This document shows positions 12,301-25,084 of a stretch of DNA of 64,000 nt, piece after piece. The stretch's first letter is position 1, and each line of letters starts with the position of its first letter. The notes below the pieces were generated by a model. That model was given only the letters and a program-made list of their open reading frames with translations, had not been told where the DNA came from and made no database searches. The stretch comes from Viscum album (taxonomy: Eukaryota > Streptophyta > Magnoliopsida > Santalales > Viscaceae), in NCBI GenBank assembly GCA_963277665.1, contig OY728125.1, positions 1,710,472,889-1,710,536,888 on the forward strand, given 5' to 3'. The translations under genes and the position numbers were made by a program.

Positions 12301-13826
12301 AGAAATCCCTAGTATTTATTAGACATTATTTCATGATTTATTAAATAAGAATGAATATAAAAAACGAGAATATAGATAAGTGTAGTGTATTTGGATAATT
12401 AGGTATATTACATAACAACATAAAAATAAGTTGTACATCGGCATTATTGAAACCTTCCTTAACATGATCATAATATTTCATAATTTTTAAAACTAAATGG
12501 GATAACCTAGGGACATATATAATAAAATGGTTAAAATAAAGCCTAATAATGGAATAAACAAAGCATAGCGTGGAGACAATATTACATGTTAGGAAATAAT
12601 CATTTTAATGGGACATAAAAAGGGGCAATAATCATAAACATAAACAATAAGGCATGGTATGTCATGGTAACATAATGGCGACATGGTAAACATGGAAACA
12701 AATTTAAACATTAAATCATAAACATAGGTCTAGATTATCCACCAAGGAATCATAACCTGGTGGAAAAGTCTCGTGATGGATTAGGTTCACTCCCTAATCC
12801 CTTGCATGAGGTCTCCTTAGAATAAAACATTATCCAATGCATTGGATTGCTATATAATTTGGGGAACACCCATCAATTTCATATCATGTATATTCATAAG
12901 TGTTCCACATAGATCATATAACATAAGAAAATATTTCATCACATTTAATCCCATGATTAACAATTGTGGGTTATATACATCGAATTAACCAATTATTATA
13001 GTATATGTGCAACTAAGTGAATAACCTTTAATATAAATGGGTACAAGTATACACTTTAAAAATGTTTTATATGTAAAATCATAGTAACATTTTGGTATCA
13101 TAACAGAAGTACATAAAGTTCCATAAAATGGATTAAGGAGAAATAAAGGGGCATATCATCACTTAGAATTCAAAAGGACAGTATGATGGATATATAAGAA
13201 CATAATACAACATGGAAATTATTCAATTAATATGCATAATAAAAGGAGCGATCTTGAATAAAAACATGGCATGGAAAACCATAGGATAATGTTGGCAGCA
13301 AAATGGGGGGTACATAGTGAATCATGGAAGGGATTAATGAGAGTGAAAGGGGTCCCTTGCCACTTGGAATTAAAAATTATAGTATTATGGATATGTAAGA
13401 ACATAATCCTATATGAAAATTGGTAAATTAATATACATAAGACAAGGAGGGAACTTGAATAAAAACATGGCATGGAAAACAATAGGATAATTTTCGTAAC
13501 ATAATGGGGGTATATAGTAAATTATGGAAGGGCTTAATGAGAGTGGAAGGGGACCCTCATCACTTGGACATAATAAGGGAATTAATAGGGATATGGAAGA
13601 TTATATCCCATCAATATTATTTTAAAGACAAATTTAATTACATAAATAAGGTTCTTGAATAAAGAGGATAAAGAGGGGATCTCTTACTAAATTTCGGCAT
13701 GGTAACATCTTAGGTAAATGCTATAATGAGAGGGGATAAATGATATATAATTCATAGAACATAAATTGGAAAGTAAATGGATGTTTATGAATTCATAAAA
13801 ACCTAACCAATTGAAGGTTTCCTAGA
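12301..13826 (-). mobile_element. Minus-strand gypsy 5' LTR, PBS-proximal part (LINE follows)
   Basis: It aligns with 10215-11240 and 60080-61020 in the same orientation. Its end is set by the primer-binding site at 12281-12300. It contains three units of the ~205 bp repeat. The LTR is interrupted at about 13826 by the LINE copy and resumes at 16119. Confidence 0.7.
13060..13640. repeat. ~205 bp tandem repeat in the minus-strand LTR, about 3 units
   Basis: Units begin near 13060, 13258 and 13471, each with a GCATGGAAAAC-ATAGGATAAT start, then GGAAGGGNTTAATGAGAGTG and an ACATAAGACAAGGAGGG tail. Other LTR copies in the window carry one or two units. Confidence 0.7.
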
Positions 13827-16118
13827 CCTCCCTCTCACCCTCCTATTTGGAGGGGGGTGGCTCTCTTCTCCCGTTCTCCTCTTCTCACTATCCCCATTTC
13901 CTTCCTTTATCTCCCCTGGGCTCTCTTCCAAAACTCTCAGAGATCACAATCAGCCAAAAGATTCTATATTTCCACAAAGTCTTGCCTCATCTTCAATTAT
14001 CGCTTTTGGAGTTCTCTAACGCTTAAAATCTCTTCAAATTAACTCAAGTGGCTCATTTTTATCAACGGAGATCTTCAATTGATGAGTTTTATCTGTTCAT
14101 CTTCAACTCTTGGAGTTTAAAGTATCATACAGTGGTTTTTATCCTTGATAGACGCCACATCTTTATTAGGTTCATGACCGAGATGGATTCGGTTTCCACG
14201 TGGTCCATTGCCCCTCGCAATTGCAATAGTTTTTTCTTCTTCCTCTTAGAGTGGTCTTTCTATTCCCACATGAATAGGGATCCTCTGACCTTAGCAATTT
14301 GGGTAAGTATCCCAAAACTCTCTCTTCCCTTTCAAAATCCCTCTATTTTTACGGTTCCTGTGAATATTTTTGGTCAATTCATGTGCTTCGACAGCCGAAT
14401 GGGTATTGTTATCCATCTTGTTTTCCCCTAATTTGTGTAGATTTTGATGTCTCAAAGGTGCCACTAGATTGGGTTTGGATTTCAGCTGGAGAGGAATTTT
14501 AGTGGAAGGAAGCAGTTGTCTATGATTCGTGGACTAACCTATATGTCTCATCTGGTCGTCTTGGGAACCTGGCCTCAGTGTGTCATCACAGATCTAGGTT
14601 CATCCAAGTATAGAAGTTGAAGGAGATGGATGTTAATTGTGATGGACATGGGGTGGTTTATCCATGTTATTCTGCATAGTAACTTCATGAAGTCATGCCA
14701 CTGGGGATCAATTCAACTTCAGAGAACCATTTGGAATCTAATTCTTCCAATATTTCTTGTTCCTCGTGGGTAGTTTCCTACTAACCCATAGGTGGTAGAT
14801 GTTATTCCCCACCTAAAATAGGACCTGGGTGTCCAAATATATATGTATCCCCCCGAAGCTGAAGAGGAAAAGGTTTCTAGTTTAGTGGACTTAGGGACAG
14901 AGGTATTTTTCTTTGGTAAGGGTCATATTTCTTCAGTAGATTCACCTCCAAATGTGAAGATCCATGTTGATAACAGCATTGAGACTCAGCTGACTGAAAC
15001 TGGTCTATAATAGTGGTTTTTACTGTATGAGGAAATCCATCTAGACTATTAATAAGGGGTTGAAATTAAATTTTGGTTCTGTGGAGCAAGTTTTCCTTCC
15101 AGAATCATGAAAAGGAACAGGGGTCAGATGAGGTGAGTGTTTTGGGTTCCCTGGACCCAAACACTTTCATATCAAAGGGCCCATCCTACTCGAAGGTTGT
15201 GTTCTCTGGAATGAAGGTGGAATATGAGGTCAAATAGGGTTGGGAGAAGTCATCAAGTAGGTCGAGCCCCATCAATGAATCCTCAACGCTAAATTTTGGA
15301 AATATCTTGGAAGTTTGGGATGTCCAAAATCTAGTTCAGGTTCACAATGATGTTGAATTAGGTAATGATAGTTATATCTAGTTATTAATAGATAGTTTGG
15401 AAAGAATTAAAGGTAAAGAACTCTACAATCCAAAAAGGAAGAAAAAGATAAATGGGTGATCAAGACTCAGGTAAATGCATTGTGGCCAAGGGGGGAAAAG
15501 ATAAAATACTATTCGCGCTTTCCAAAACCGATGGAAACAAGGTCATCTAAGAAGGTTGTAAGCAAGAAAGGCTAAGACCTCCATAATATTAATGGAGATT
15601 AGAATCAAGACCAAGATAATAAGAAGGAAAACGTGGTAGGGAACAAGGGGGAAGGTGAAGAAAATGGGTAAGGTACGAATTGGTCTCTTATTATACATAC
15701 CAATGAGGATCTCCCCTAGAGACATTCTCTCTCAAGTCCCTAGAGGAAGAGAAGGACAAAATTCTGGGAAGACTCCCTCAGGTGTAAGCTGATATGGAGC
15801 AAGAGGATTGGATCAGTAAATAGTATAAAATCATGGCATGGGGTTTCAATGAGGGTAGGATTAATTTTCAGGAGTATTATCACACATGGGATAAGTGGGA
15901 TAACCACTTTTGAAATCTACTCCAAGAGGACCTGAACATGAAGGTGCATTCTCTTTTCTGGAAGATCTATTAGGTAAGTGAATACAACAATTTCATCCTT
16001 GTTTTTAATGATTTAGTAATTTATTACAGCATTTAACATACTTTGTAGATCTATTTTGGTTTGTAACATTTCCACAAAATTGTTTTTTGGAATTAAAATT
16101 TAAACCTATTAGTTAAAA
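13827..16118 (+). pseudogene. LINE ORF1 (DUF4283/zinc-knuckle type), degenerate, with poly(A)
   Basis: An insert in the minus-strand gypsy LTR, in + orientation. It begins with a CT-rich leader and ends in an A-run (16111-16117), as LINEs do. Imperfect flanking copies, GAAGGTTTCCTAG at 13814 and GAAGGTGCTTC at 16122, may be the target duplication. The coding relic at about 14050-14620 shows in order FINGDLQ, RRHIFIRFMTEMD, NRDPLTLAIWVSIPKL and CVDFDVSKVPLDWVWIS. This matches the plant LINE ORF1 domain (W-V-S/R-I-P-x-L...V-x-V-E-x-D-V-S-K-x-x-P). The zinc knuckle that should follow is not readable. From 14620 to 15960 is a hydrophilic, stop-ridden tail. No endonuclease or RT segment is present before the A-run, so the copy is ORF1-only. 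Confidence 0.6.
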
Positions 16119-18303
16119 AAAGGGAAGGTGCTTCAATGGAAAAGAAGAGAGAGAGAGAGGTCCCTACCCTGATATGGTGCTTCTAAAAGCTTGGGAGGAG
16201 CTTCTTGAGAGTTTGGGGGAACCTTTAGAGGACTATAGAGAGAGGATGGAAGATTAAGAACGTGATCCAAGTTTATTTAGTGAATATTAATGGGATCATG
16301 GGTGGTTTTATATAGGAAAAGAGAGGGAAGTTCTTTATTATTTCTCAAACATAGGTTTTGGACTCTATATAATAAAATAATAAAAACCACAAACATTCCC
16401 ATGGATTTTCCCATGGTTTTTTAAAAAAAAGAGTTCATTTTATAATTTTATAAGGAAAATTTTATAAATAATTAAAATATTACCTTTGGTGATGTGCAAG
16501 TGAGTCTTGTTAATAAAGAAATGAATTTAAAACACTAAAATATAATATAGGTTTTGGAGGATTCATAAAGAATTTATAAAATTAATCAAATCATATAAAA
16601 ATTGAATTATTTTAAATTTTAAACATATATTTCTTCATGGATATATTTTATATCATTTATTACATCAATTTTTGGATTTTTTTAAGTCCTAATACATAAC
16701 ATATATTTATATAGTATTCGATTTTTACCAGAAAATTTGATTGTCTCAGAAAATTATGAAGATTTCACTATTGGATAATCTCCACATGATGATTCTAAAA
16801 AAATATTTATTTTATCCATATAAATTTCTAAATATATGAATTTTTAGTTTTAAAACAATAATTTACATTTATTGATAAATGATGGTTTTTTATAATGATA
16901 GTGTTTAGACTCTTATAATAATTATATTTGACTTAATAAAAATTATGTTATAATTTCCAATTAATAAAAATTACTTATTAGTCTTATTTTATTAAAATAT
17001 CATTTATTTTTACAATTAATTATTTCTTTAAAATTAATCTCTTAATTGAAATTACATTTTACACAAAATACAATTTAATTTTTGTTACATTAAAAACTAA
17101 TTTTTATCAAACCCATTACTTAATCGTTTGTAATGTAAACAAATAAGGAATAAATATAATAATTATTTCATTGGAAATTCAATATAAATATTCATAATTT
17201 CATGTTTACCATTTTTCCCTTGTTAATTTATTATTATAATCTTTTTACCTATACATAACCTAGTTTACTTTTATTAAGGAAATAAATATGTACAACGTTT
17301 ACTATTCAAATGGTCCAAAAATTATGTTGAAATTATTACCTATTATAAATTATGAAGATTCCAAATAAGATATAGGTTATATAGAATTAAATTTCATAGA
17401 AATTTATGAATTATAATATAAAATAAAACATGTAAGCGCGATGAAAAATGGTTTTCTAAAAATAGACTTTTTCAAGGAAATAATGATTTTGCTTTAACTC
17501 TATAACTATAAATATTCATTATATGAATTTAAATTAATAATTATAGATATATAATATATACATATATTTTAAATAATTCCTCAATATGGTTTATTTTTAA
17601 ATAAATTAAAATTAAAAAACATTATGCATTTTAAAACACTTTTCATAAAAAATGTGTTTTCAAGCCTAAAAGTAAACTTATTCTAAAACCCAGTATAAAG
17701 ATGATTTTGATGTAATTAATTGGATTAAATAAATATAAATAATAATTATGTTAATTTGAAATAAAATAAAAATAAAAATGGGGATTTTTAATTTACTTAA
17801 TATATCAAAAGAAATGTTAATTTTGAACAAATGAGAATTTTTCACCATTCACTGAAAAATCAACATTTTTTGAAAGATCCCAAAATTTCACCCAAATTTA
17901 ATTTTGGTATGATGATATAAAAATTCATTTAATTTTATCAAATAATTTTTCTAAATGTTCTATAAATTAATTATTATATTTTTTTCACACAAAAAATATA
18001 AATTATTTTTGAAGAAAACAAATTTTTCAAGAATGAAATGACATTAATAAAAATTGAGTGATTATTTACTAATTATTTATCAGTAAATTTATGTTGATTA
18101 GGATGTAAATATTTTTATCTTTCATAAATTATTTAATTATATTAATACTATAAAATTTAACAGATAAATTATAACATTCTTATTTTAATAATCATTTTTT
18201 GGGTTTGGTGTTGTGTATCGCACAAGATATCAAACATAATTTTGTCTCTTAAAAACTCATGGAGATAAAAAAATCCCGTTTTTCCTACCAAATAGGGGTG
18301 TAT
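16119..18303 (-). mobile_element. Minus-strand gypsy LTR, promoter and start half
   Basis: It continues the LTR broken by the LINE. 16140-16430 aligns with 61130-61340 and 9760-9990; 16470-17200 aligns with 18340-19060 and 61400-61790. Near the right end, the complement of 18190-18300 resembles the start of the + element's LTR (CACACAAGAC/GCAAGACCAAA-like block, then TACACCCCTATT for TAACACCCCAAG). This places the LTR start near 18303 with the terminal TG lost. Without the LINE the LTR is about 3.7 kb. Confidence 0.6.
16307..16316 (-). promoter_or_regulatory. LTR TATA box, minus strand
   Basis: The complement reads CTATATAAAA followed by CCACCC and then a CT-rich transcript start. The same motif at the same place occurs in the related LTR at 61241-61249 (CTATATAAAC). 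Conservation between copies supports it as the LTR promoter. Confidence 0.5.
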
Positions 18304-19075
18304 TTAATTTTTCTATAATTCCATGAATTGAACTCATTAAAATAATACCCTTGGTGATGTAGAAGCTAGTCATGTTTATAAAGAATTAATTTTAAAACCT
18401 AAACCTATAATATAGGTTTTGGAGGATTCATAAAGGGTTTATAAAATTAATCAATTAACATCATAAGAACATTATTTTAAAGGGGAAACATAATTTTTTC
18501 ATGGATACTATATAATATTTATTAAATAAATTTTGGGATTTTATAAAGTTATAATATATACTATATATTTATACCATATTTAATTTTGACCCAAAATTTT
18601 AACTACCTCGTAAATTTATGAAAAATTACCCTTTGGATAATTTCAACATGGAGATTTAAAATGAAATTATTTTATAAAAATAATTCTCTATATATGATTG
18701 ATTTCACTTTTAAATAAAAAACATCACTTATTGAAAAATACCAATTTTTTACAATACTATTTTTCTAACCCTTATATAAATTACATTTGACTTTGTAAAA
18801 TTGTATTATCATTTATATTTAATAAATATTATTTAGTGATAATATTTCATAAAAATTTCATTTATTTAAAAATTCTTAAATTCCTCAAAAATAGTGTCTT
18901 GATTGAAATGATATATTTCAAAAATACAATTTGTGTTTTATCATATCAAAATTAAATTTTTATCAAAACAATTATCTAATCAAATAAAAAGTACTAATAA
19001 ATAAATATAACTATTATTTTATTTAAATAATATATAGAAATTCATATTATTAGGGTTTAGATAAACAACCATTTA
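18304..19075 (-). mobile_element. Second minus-strand gypsy LTR piece
   Basis: It aligns with 16440-17210 and 61330-61790 in the same orientation. Shared landmarks are CCCTTGGTGATGT, ATATAGGTTTTGGAGGATTCATAAAG and TTTTCATGGATA. It is the start half of another LTR copy, abutting the first with no internal region between, so this is a rearranged junction. Confidence 0.6.
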
Positions 19076-19079
19076 TTAA

Positions 19080-19568
19080 ACTAGTGAATTCTATAAGGGT
19101 AAGGTGTGTGATGGTGATATTTTCTTGTGGTGCTTTGGCGAACATGGTTTGGGCTATGATCATAATGAGCATGGAATTCTCTCATAAGAATCATTGCGCA
19201 TGCTATAGTATTTCAATCTCATTTTGGACCTATTCAAGGGAAAATGCAACTAAAGTTATCTCCCTTGAAACCTCTTATAAATAGCCTTTATATGGTATGA
19301 TCCTACTGGTCAAAGCCATCACTATTTCCTTTATGTAAATTGTAATTTATCATAAACCTTAATATAATAATATTGATGGTTACTATATAATGGATATATT
19401 ATCGATGCTAATGATGTTTAATGGTCTTTTACATATGTAAAACCGCATAATGGTCCAAAATAACTAAAGTAGTGCATGTGTTTTTCATTATAAATTACTT
19501 AATAAATAATTAATTCATTAAAAAAGGAATTTAATTTATAATAGTTAGTATTGGTACATTATTACACA
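19080..19568 (-). mobile_element. Start of 3' LTR of the minus-strand chromovirus
   Basis: Just past the end of the minus-strand pol, the complement starts TGTAATAATGTACC at 19568, the form expected of a chromovirus LTR (compare TGTAACACCCC). Going down the coordinates, the + strand holds CTTATAAATAGCC at 19274-19286, but that lies on the opposite strand to pol and may belong to another fragment. The left limit is uncertain. Confidence 0.4.
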
Positions 19569-19574
19569 CTTCAA

Positions 19575-22240
19575 AAATTTAACCCTTGAAATTTTAATTT
19601 CCACCGCTAAAGTAGATGAGGGTACTTCTGTCTAACCACTAGTTCTAGTTCCCATGTCACTTCCTCAAACCTATGGTTCTGCCACAACACTTTGATCAGG
19701 TGAGTTTTCTTGTTTCATATCACCATATATCTATGATCTATGTTCTTCACCGGTTTCTCCTCCTATAAAATATCATTCTCTAATAGTACCAAATCTGGAT
19801 TCAGTACATGTGTATTTTTTATTATGTAGTTTATTAAGATGGATACACGAAACACATCATGTACTTCAGTTGGGTTAGGTGGGTTTTCTAGCCAATAGGC
19901 CACCACTATAATGTCATCAAGGATCTCAAAGGGGGCGATGTAATTTCGATGGTTCTTTCCCCTCTTCCCAAACCTCATGGATTTATTCTACGGTGATATA
20001 TAAAGGAACACTTTATCTCCATACTCAAACTCCAGGTCTCATTACCAATTAGCTGCATAATTATTATATCAAATATTTGAATATTTCATATAATGTGGAA
20101 TGGTTTTAACCTTATATGTCATCACTTGGATAAGATCAGGTCACATCATATTTTTCTCTCCAACTTCTTCCCAACATTTTGGAGTCCCAAACCTCTTCCC
20201 ATGCAGAGCCTCATAATGTTCCATTTGGATGCTAGAATGGAAATTATTGTTATATGATAACCCCAGTAGGGGAAGGTGTTGATCCAAACATCATTGGAAA
20301 TCTATTGACCATGATCTCATAATATCCTCCAGAGTTTGAATGGTTCTTTCAAATTAACCATCTATATAAGGGTGATAAGCAGTGTTGAAGCTCAACTCCA
20401 TATCCAATTCTAACTAAAGGATTCAACATAACCTTGAGGTAAACCTTATATCTCTATCAAATAAAATAGAGATTGGAACTCCATGTAATATTAAAAATTC
20501 TCTTATGTATATCTAGATGAGTTGGTCGAAAGAGAAATATTCCTTAATAACAATTAAATGCATTGAATTTGTACGGAAGTTGACTACCACCCTAGTGGAG
20601 TTATTGCCTTTAGGGGTCTTGGGGAGTCCTATTAAAAAATTAGTGGTTATGCTTTCCCATTTCCATACTATTATGGGAAATGGTTTCATCATACCATTCA
20701 ACTTTTTTCATTCATCCTTAACTTGTTGGTGTACCAAGCATCATGATACAAATTCTGTAATCTCCCTCTTTATGTTATCCCACAATAATTTTTACTTCAA
20801 TTATCTATGCATCTTAGTGTTTCCTAGATTAATAGAGAAGGATGAGTTACGCACATTATCTAGAAGTTCCCTCTTTAGTTATATTTTTTATGGGACAGAA
20901 ATCTAGGTTCCAAACTATATAACTCTATCTTTAGCAAATTTGAACTCCAAATATTCAATACCTTTGTCTATAGCACCTCATAATCATTTTAAAGTTCCTT
21001 AATCCTGTTAATAATAAATGGTTGAGTAGTCATTTGATCAAGGTAGGATTATTATCCTTTTTTTATTCCCATGATTATCCTCTTAATTTCCAAGAATCAT
21101 GGATCCCTTGAAATCTTCATCATGGATAGGGTTGTATGATCCTTTCCAGTCAAAACTTATGCCACTTTGTTCTCCTTCCTATGATGGTAATGGATTGAAC
21201 AATCATAATCATTGATAACCTCAAACCACCTTCATTGGTACATATTGAGCTCCTTTTGTGTGAATATATACTTTAGGTTTTAATGATCCTTATATATGTC
21301 ATTCTTATACCTATAGAGATAATATCACCAAATCAATAGTGTGAAGATCACTGAAGCCAATTCTAGATCATGTGTTTGGTATTTCTTCTCATGGATCTTT
21401 AATTGGTGGGAGGAATAGGCTATCACTTTTTCATCTTTCATGAGTACACAACTAAATCCATTTTTATATGCATCACTCAAGATAAAAAATCATTCCCCAC
21501 TGGTGGGTATTGTGAGAACAAGTGCAGTGATTAGACTCTTATTAAACTATTTAAAACTTTATTCACATGCATGAGTCTAGAAGATCTTGAATCCATTTTT
21601 ATCTAGCTTTGTTACTATGATTGAAAATAATTATAATTTTCTTACAAATAAACAATATTACCCAGCTAAACCTAGGAAATTATAGATTTTCATAACAAAT
21701 GTTGGTCTTGGACATCCTTCAATTTCCTATATTTTTGAAGGGTTTATAGATATACATTTTTTGGTCATAACCTGACCAAGGAATGTTACTTTATCAATAT
21801 TGAACTATCATTTACTGTATTTCAAAAATAAAATTTCATTTCTAAATTATTCAATACATAATTAAAAAATTTCTTATTCTCCTCCTTGTATTTGGAGTAG
21901 ATATGAATATCATCTATAAATACCACCACAATTTTTTTAAGGTAGTCCTTAAAGACTATATTGAATAAGTCCATGAATATTGATGGAGCATTACTGAGTC
22001 CAAATGACATCACTATGAACTCATAGTTCCCATACTATGTAAAAAAAGTAGTCTTGGGGATATCCTCCTTCTTCTCCTTTAATTGATAATATACTAACCA
22101 AAGATCCACCTTTAATATGTATTGGTCTCCATGTAGCTAATCAAAAAATTCATTAATCCTGGTCATTGGATATTTTTTCTTTATTGTGGTCTTTTTTAGC
22201 TCTTGATAATTAAGGTAGAGACACATTTACTACTACTACT
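19575..22240 (-). pseudogene. Ty3/gypsy chromovirus pol (RT-RNase H-integrase-chromodomain), degenerate
   Basis: Polyprotein relic read right to left. RT: LNYQELKKTTIKKKYPMTRI (22170-22230), then KVDLWLVYYQL and EEDIPKTTF. Next comes the open piece at 21822-22013, with SFGLSNAPSIFMDL and the catalytic FIDD box at 21909-21920, both Asp kept. RNase [31 protein letters not shown] and the NDYDCSIHYH connection (about 21140-21490). Integrase core: a piece at 20513-20701 with WKWESITTNFLIGLPKT, where the first catalytic Asp of the family's M-D-F is Asn. Integrase C-terminus: RFGKRGKNHRNYIAPFEIL (19763-19978). Chromodomain: LIKVLWQNHRFEEVTWELE (about 19640-19705). Domain order and chromodomain fix the lineage. 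Stops and frameshifts abound. Protease and gag are not found. Confidence 0.85.
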
Positions 22241-23250
22241 AACATAAAATTTTATTTCGAAATCTGTTTTATAGAAAAAGTGGGAAACCAGATGAAGTCA
22301 AGATATGAAAAAAACTACATACCTAATATGAGATAATTATGAAATTCTAGAATAATTTAAAATAGATAGAATTATTTAAATTGAATAATATCCATTTTAT
22401 GGAGCTAACCTCTATATATGGATTTTCCTTGATGAGATATTCAAAGTGATAGGCCATCTTGTCTCATGTTTTTACATGTTCCTCCAGGCTTGTTTTCCCC
22501 TCATTGAAACCACATATCAAAATATGATTCTACTTATTGATCCAAGAGGTTTTTCCTTTATACCGTTTCTCTTGTATTTTATTTTTTGGCTCATCAATTT
22601 CAACCATGTCAATTTTATATGGATTCTTGGATATTGGAAATGATCTAGGTATAAGCTTGATTTAGAACTCAACCACTCATGTTGGTGGAAGACCCAACAA
22701 TTTTGAAAGGTGCAGTTGATCAAGGGGTGGATGAGGACTACACAAAAAAGTTCGGATTCCCTTTTGGTTCGATAGCGGTGGTATTTTGAGTTCGATGAGG
22801 AGATATTTTGTTCCAATAGATATCATCTCAGCTAGGATTACATGAATCTGGTCGAGATGATAGGATATCTCTAGGGTTCTTTAGCCATTTTTTCAGTTAT
22901 TGAATTGGGTTAGCTAGGTGATGTACCTCTTGAATTTGTGAACATAGTTAAAAAAATTATTTAGTGTATTCTATGTGTCATAGAGAATAGGATATATACA
23001 TGACTCATTGCACAATATTGACTAGGATAAGATGGATGTTGAAGGTGGTGTTACCCTTTTTGAGGTACATAATGGCATTTGAGAACTATAAAGAGAAGAC
23101 CCTTCATTGGGAAAATGTTTTTTCATGGTTGTGTGTTTTTTCACAGCTCAAGAATCCCTAGGATAGATCATTAGAGCTTTATATCTAGTTTTGATCTTAG
23201 TATCTTCACTTTTCTAAGTAGGTTTTTCACTTGTATGATCAAATTTCTTG
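22241..23250. other. Unassigned sequence upstream of the chromovirus RT
   Basis: Protease and gag of the minus-strand element would be expected here but I see no aspartic-protease D-S/T-G or zinc knuckle. A 99-codon minus-strand open piece at 22517-22816 has no recognisable motif. A stray LEEHVKN-like segment (complement near 22480) resembles the RT region after FIDD and may be a fragment of another copy. Confidence 0.35.
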
Positions 23251-24250
23251 AAGGTGGGGAGAATATAATGACTCTATTTTTTCATGTAAAACTTTGAATT
23301 ATTTTAAGGAATGTTTTCAAAGCTAGGTGGGGATAATGTAATCAATCTACTATAAAATCCATATTTTGGAAAGTAAATAGGTTTAATTGTATAACCCTAG
23401 GGATTGAGACAGGGCCATTGGAGGAGGATTCTTAGATGATCAATGAAGGATCATGGATTCGAAATTTGTATGCCAATCAGAGCTTGTGGGTCATGCCAAT
23501 GACTTCTATGTTGAGACATTATTCATTAGTGTTTGATTAAAACTTGTTGTAGGGGGGTTTTTTATGTGGATTTATACCCGTTTTTTATTCCATGTCTAAT
23601 GTGAATCAAATATCCTAAAAATATAACTGACGGTACGACTGTTGATTTACATGTTCGGGTTTATCTTCCTTGGATTAGAATTGATGATAACTATTGTTTA
23701 TTTATTGGTTCTTCATTTTTCATTCTAATAGAAAGGAATTAATTCCAACCTGAACAATGGTCTAGGTTCATTCCTCTTGTGTGTTTTGTTCTTTAGTCCC
23801 ACCATTCAATGTTCGATCATCATCAACCTTCTGTTTGGTCAGAGATTCAACTAATCCATGGTGTATGATTGTTGAAAAATCAATCTTTTTCACAAAAGAT
23901 CATCACTATGGGTTCAAGATTAGGATCAACGTCATGATTAGGGTGCATCAACAACCACTGGAGATCAAGGTTTAGATCGAAGACTCGCGGTTCATTGTTT
24001 GGTGCATCAATGATATCACAATACAATGTGGATCATTTCCCGAGCGGATTGGATGGACAGAATCTTACCACCGATGAGGAGGCATGCACGGTCAACCCAT
24101 ATCCATGATTCAGGATGAGAATCTCGGTGGATTCAATAGTGGTGACGATGTGAGTAGAAGACGTGAGAACAAGGGGTTCTAGAAAAATCCTTACTACACA
24201 GAGTGTAGTCCAAAGAAAACACATCATGTAGTCCCCTCTATAAAGAGCCA
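23251..24250 (+). mobile_element. Possible LTR start (+), preceded by a polypurine-like run
   Basis: GAAGGTGGGGAGAATATAATGACTC at 23251-23275 looks like a polypurine tract followed by an LTR start (TGTAATGACYC with TG decayed). A second similar run, AGGTGGGGATAATGTAAT, follows at 23322. The next few hundred bases include an AGGGCCATTGGAGGAGGATT segment of the kind seen inside gypsy LTRs. There is no partner LTR in the window and no coding relic of the right orientation, so the call is tentative. Confidence 0.3.
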
Positions 24251-24417
24251 AGGGTTTCGCGTGGGGTTAAATATCACACGGCATGTGATGAATCCACACA
24301 CTTTGATGCTTAGTCAGTTGACTCAACATGTATAGGGAGTACACACTCAGGAAGCCATGTGGAACTACACGATATGTTTATAGGATCACACATCTTGTAT
24401 GCCTTCGTGGATGGCTT

Positions 24418-24600
24418 CACTACCACATATCACGACTTATGCAGAACCTATTTTTATCAAAATGAAACGGAAACCACTAATAAATGGGCTACCTTTATCA
24501 ACACTAGCTAAAATCACTGATAAAGGTAAATTTTAACAGATCTCAAAAAAACACAGATAAATGTGGATCTTTATCCGTGGTATTCTTAGTGCCAATAAAA
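24418..24600 (+). mobile_element. CACTA transposon terminus, left-facing end
   Basis: CACTACCACATATC at 24418-24431 has the CACTA terminal motif and differs at one base from the complement of the end at 62987-63000 (CACTACCACAGATC). It is followed by repeated subterminal motifs (TTTATCA-ACACT / CACTGATAAAGG), including an imperfect hairpin at 24491-24527. Such repeats bind the element's own transposition protein in characterised En/Spm elements. The preceding three bases are CTT; no matching target duplication is seen at the other terminus. Confidence 0.7.
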
Positions 24601-25084
24601 GCTTTTAATAAAAAATATTATTATTATTATATATAAAATTATCATATTTATATTCAAAAAATAATGTTTATTTATATACATTAATTAAAAATGCATGTAT
24701 ATAATTAATTTAAATATAATATATTAATATATATTTTTTAATAATTCAAATATATGTATATATAGTGTCCTAGAAATGAATTTATAAAATTATAAATAAA
24801 TATAAATATATTTAAATAATTTTAAAATTATAATAAATATATATATATATATATTTAAATAATTATAAAATTAAAATAGATATATTTAAATAATAAATAT
24901 TTTTAATATATTTATAATTATATATAATTATATATTAATAAATTTATATATATTTCTATAAATAAATATAATTATATAAATATTTATAATTATATACAAA
25001 TATATAATTGTATAATTATATATAATTGTATAATTATATATAATTATATAAATATGTTTAATTATATAAATATATTTATTTATA
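24601..25084. repeat. AT-rich block adjoining the CACTA end
   Basis: Almost pure A/T. Bases 24603-24700 match the complement of 62760-62853, including ATTCAAAAAATAATGTTTAT and TTAATTAAAAATGCATGTAT, so the block belongs to the transposon family and is not random low complexity. The remainder is TATAATTATATATAAT-type short-period repeat, shared with 27850-28800, 30613-30880 and 62031-62760. Confidence 0.7.

Noticed and set aside
13219..13482. 87-codon minus-strand frame with an internal repeat (MFSMPCFYS... twice)
   Set aside because: The repeat is the ~205 bp tandem unit of a gypsy LTR read in a chance frame, not a repeated protein.
14048..14431. 127-codon frame at 14048-14431 taken as a functional gene
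   Set aside because: It is a fragment of the LINE ORF1 relic; the conserved blocks continue in other frames past its stop.
19274..19286. CTTATAAATAGCC as promoter of a host gene at 19084-19284
   Set aside because: The 66-codon frame has no recognisable motif and ends at the TATA-like string; the surroundings are LTR sequence, so an LTR promoter remnant is more likely.
22517..22816. 99-codon minus-strand frame as gypsy protease or gag
   Set aside because: Position fits, but no aspartic-protease triad, zinc knuckle or gag block can be read in it.
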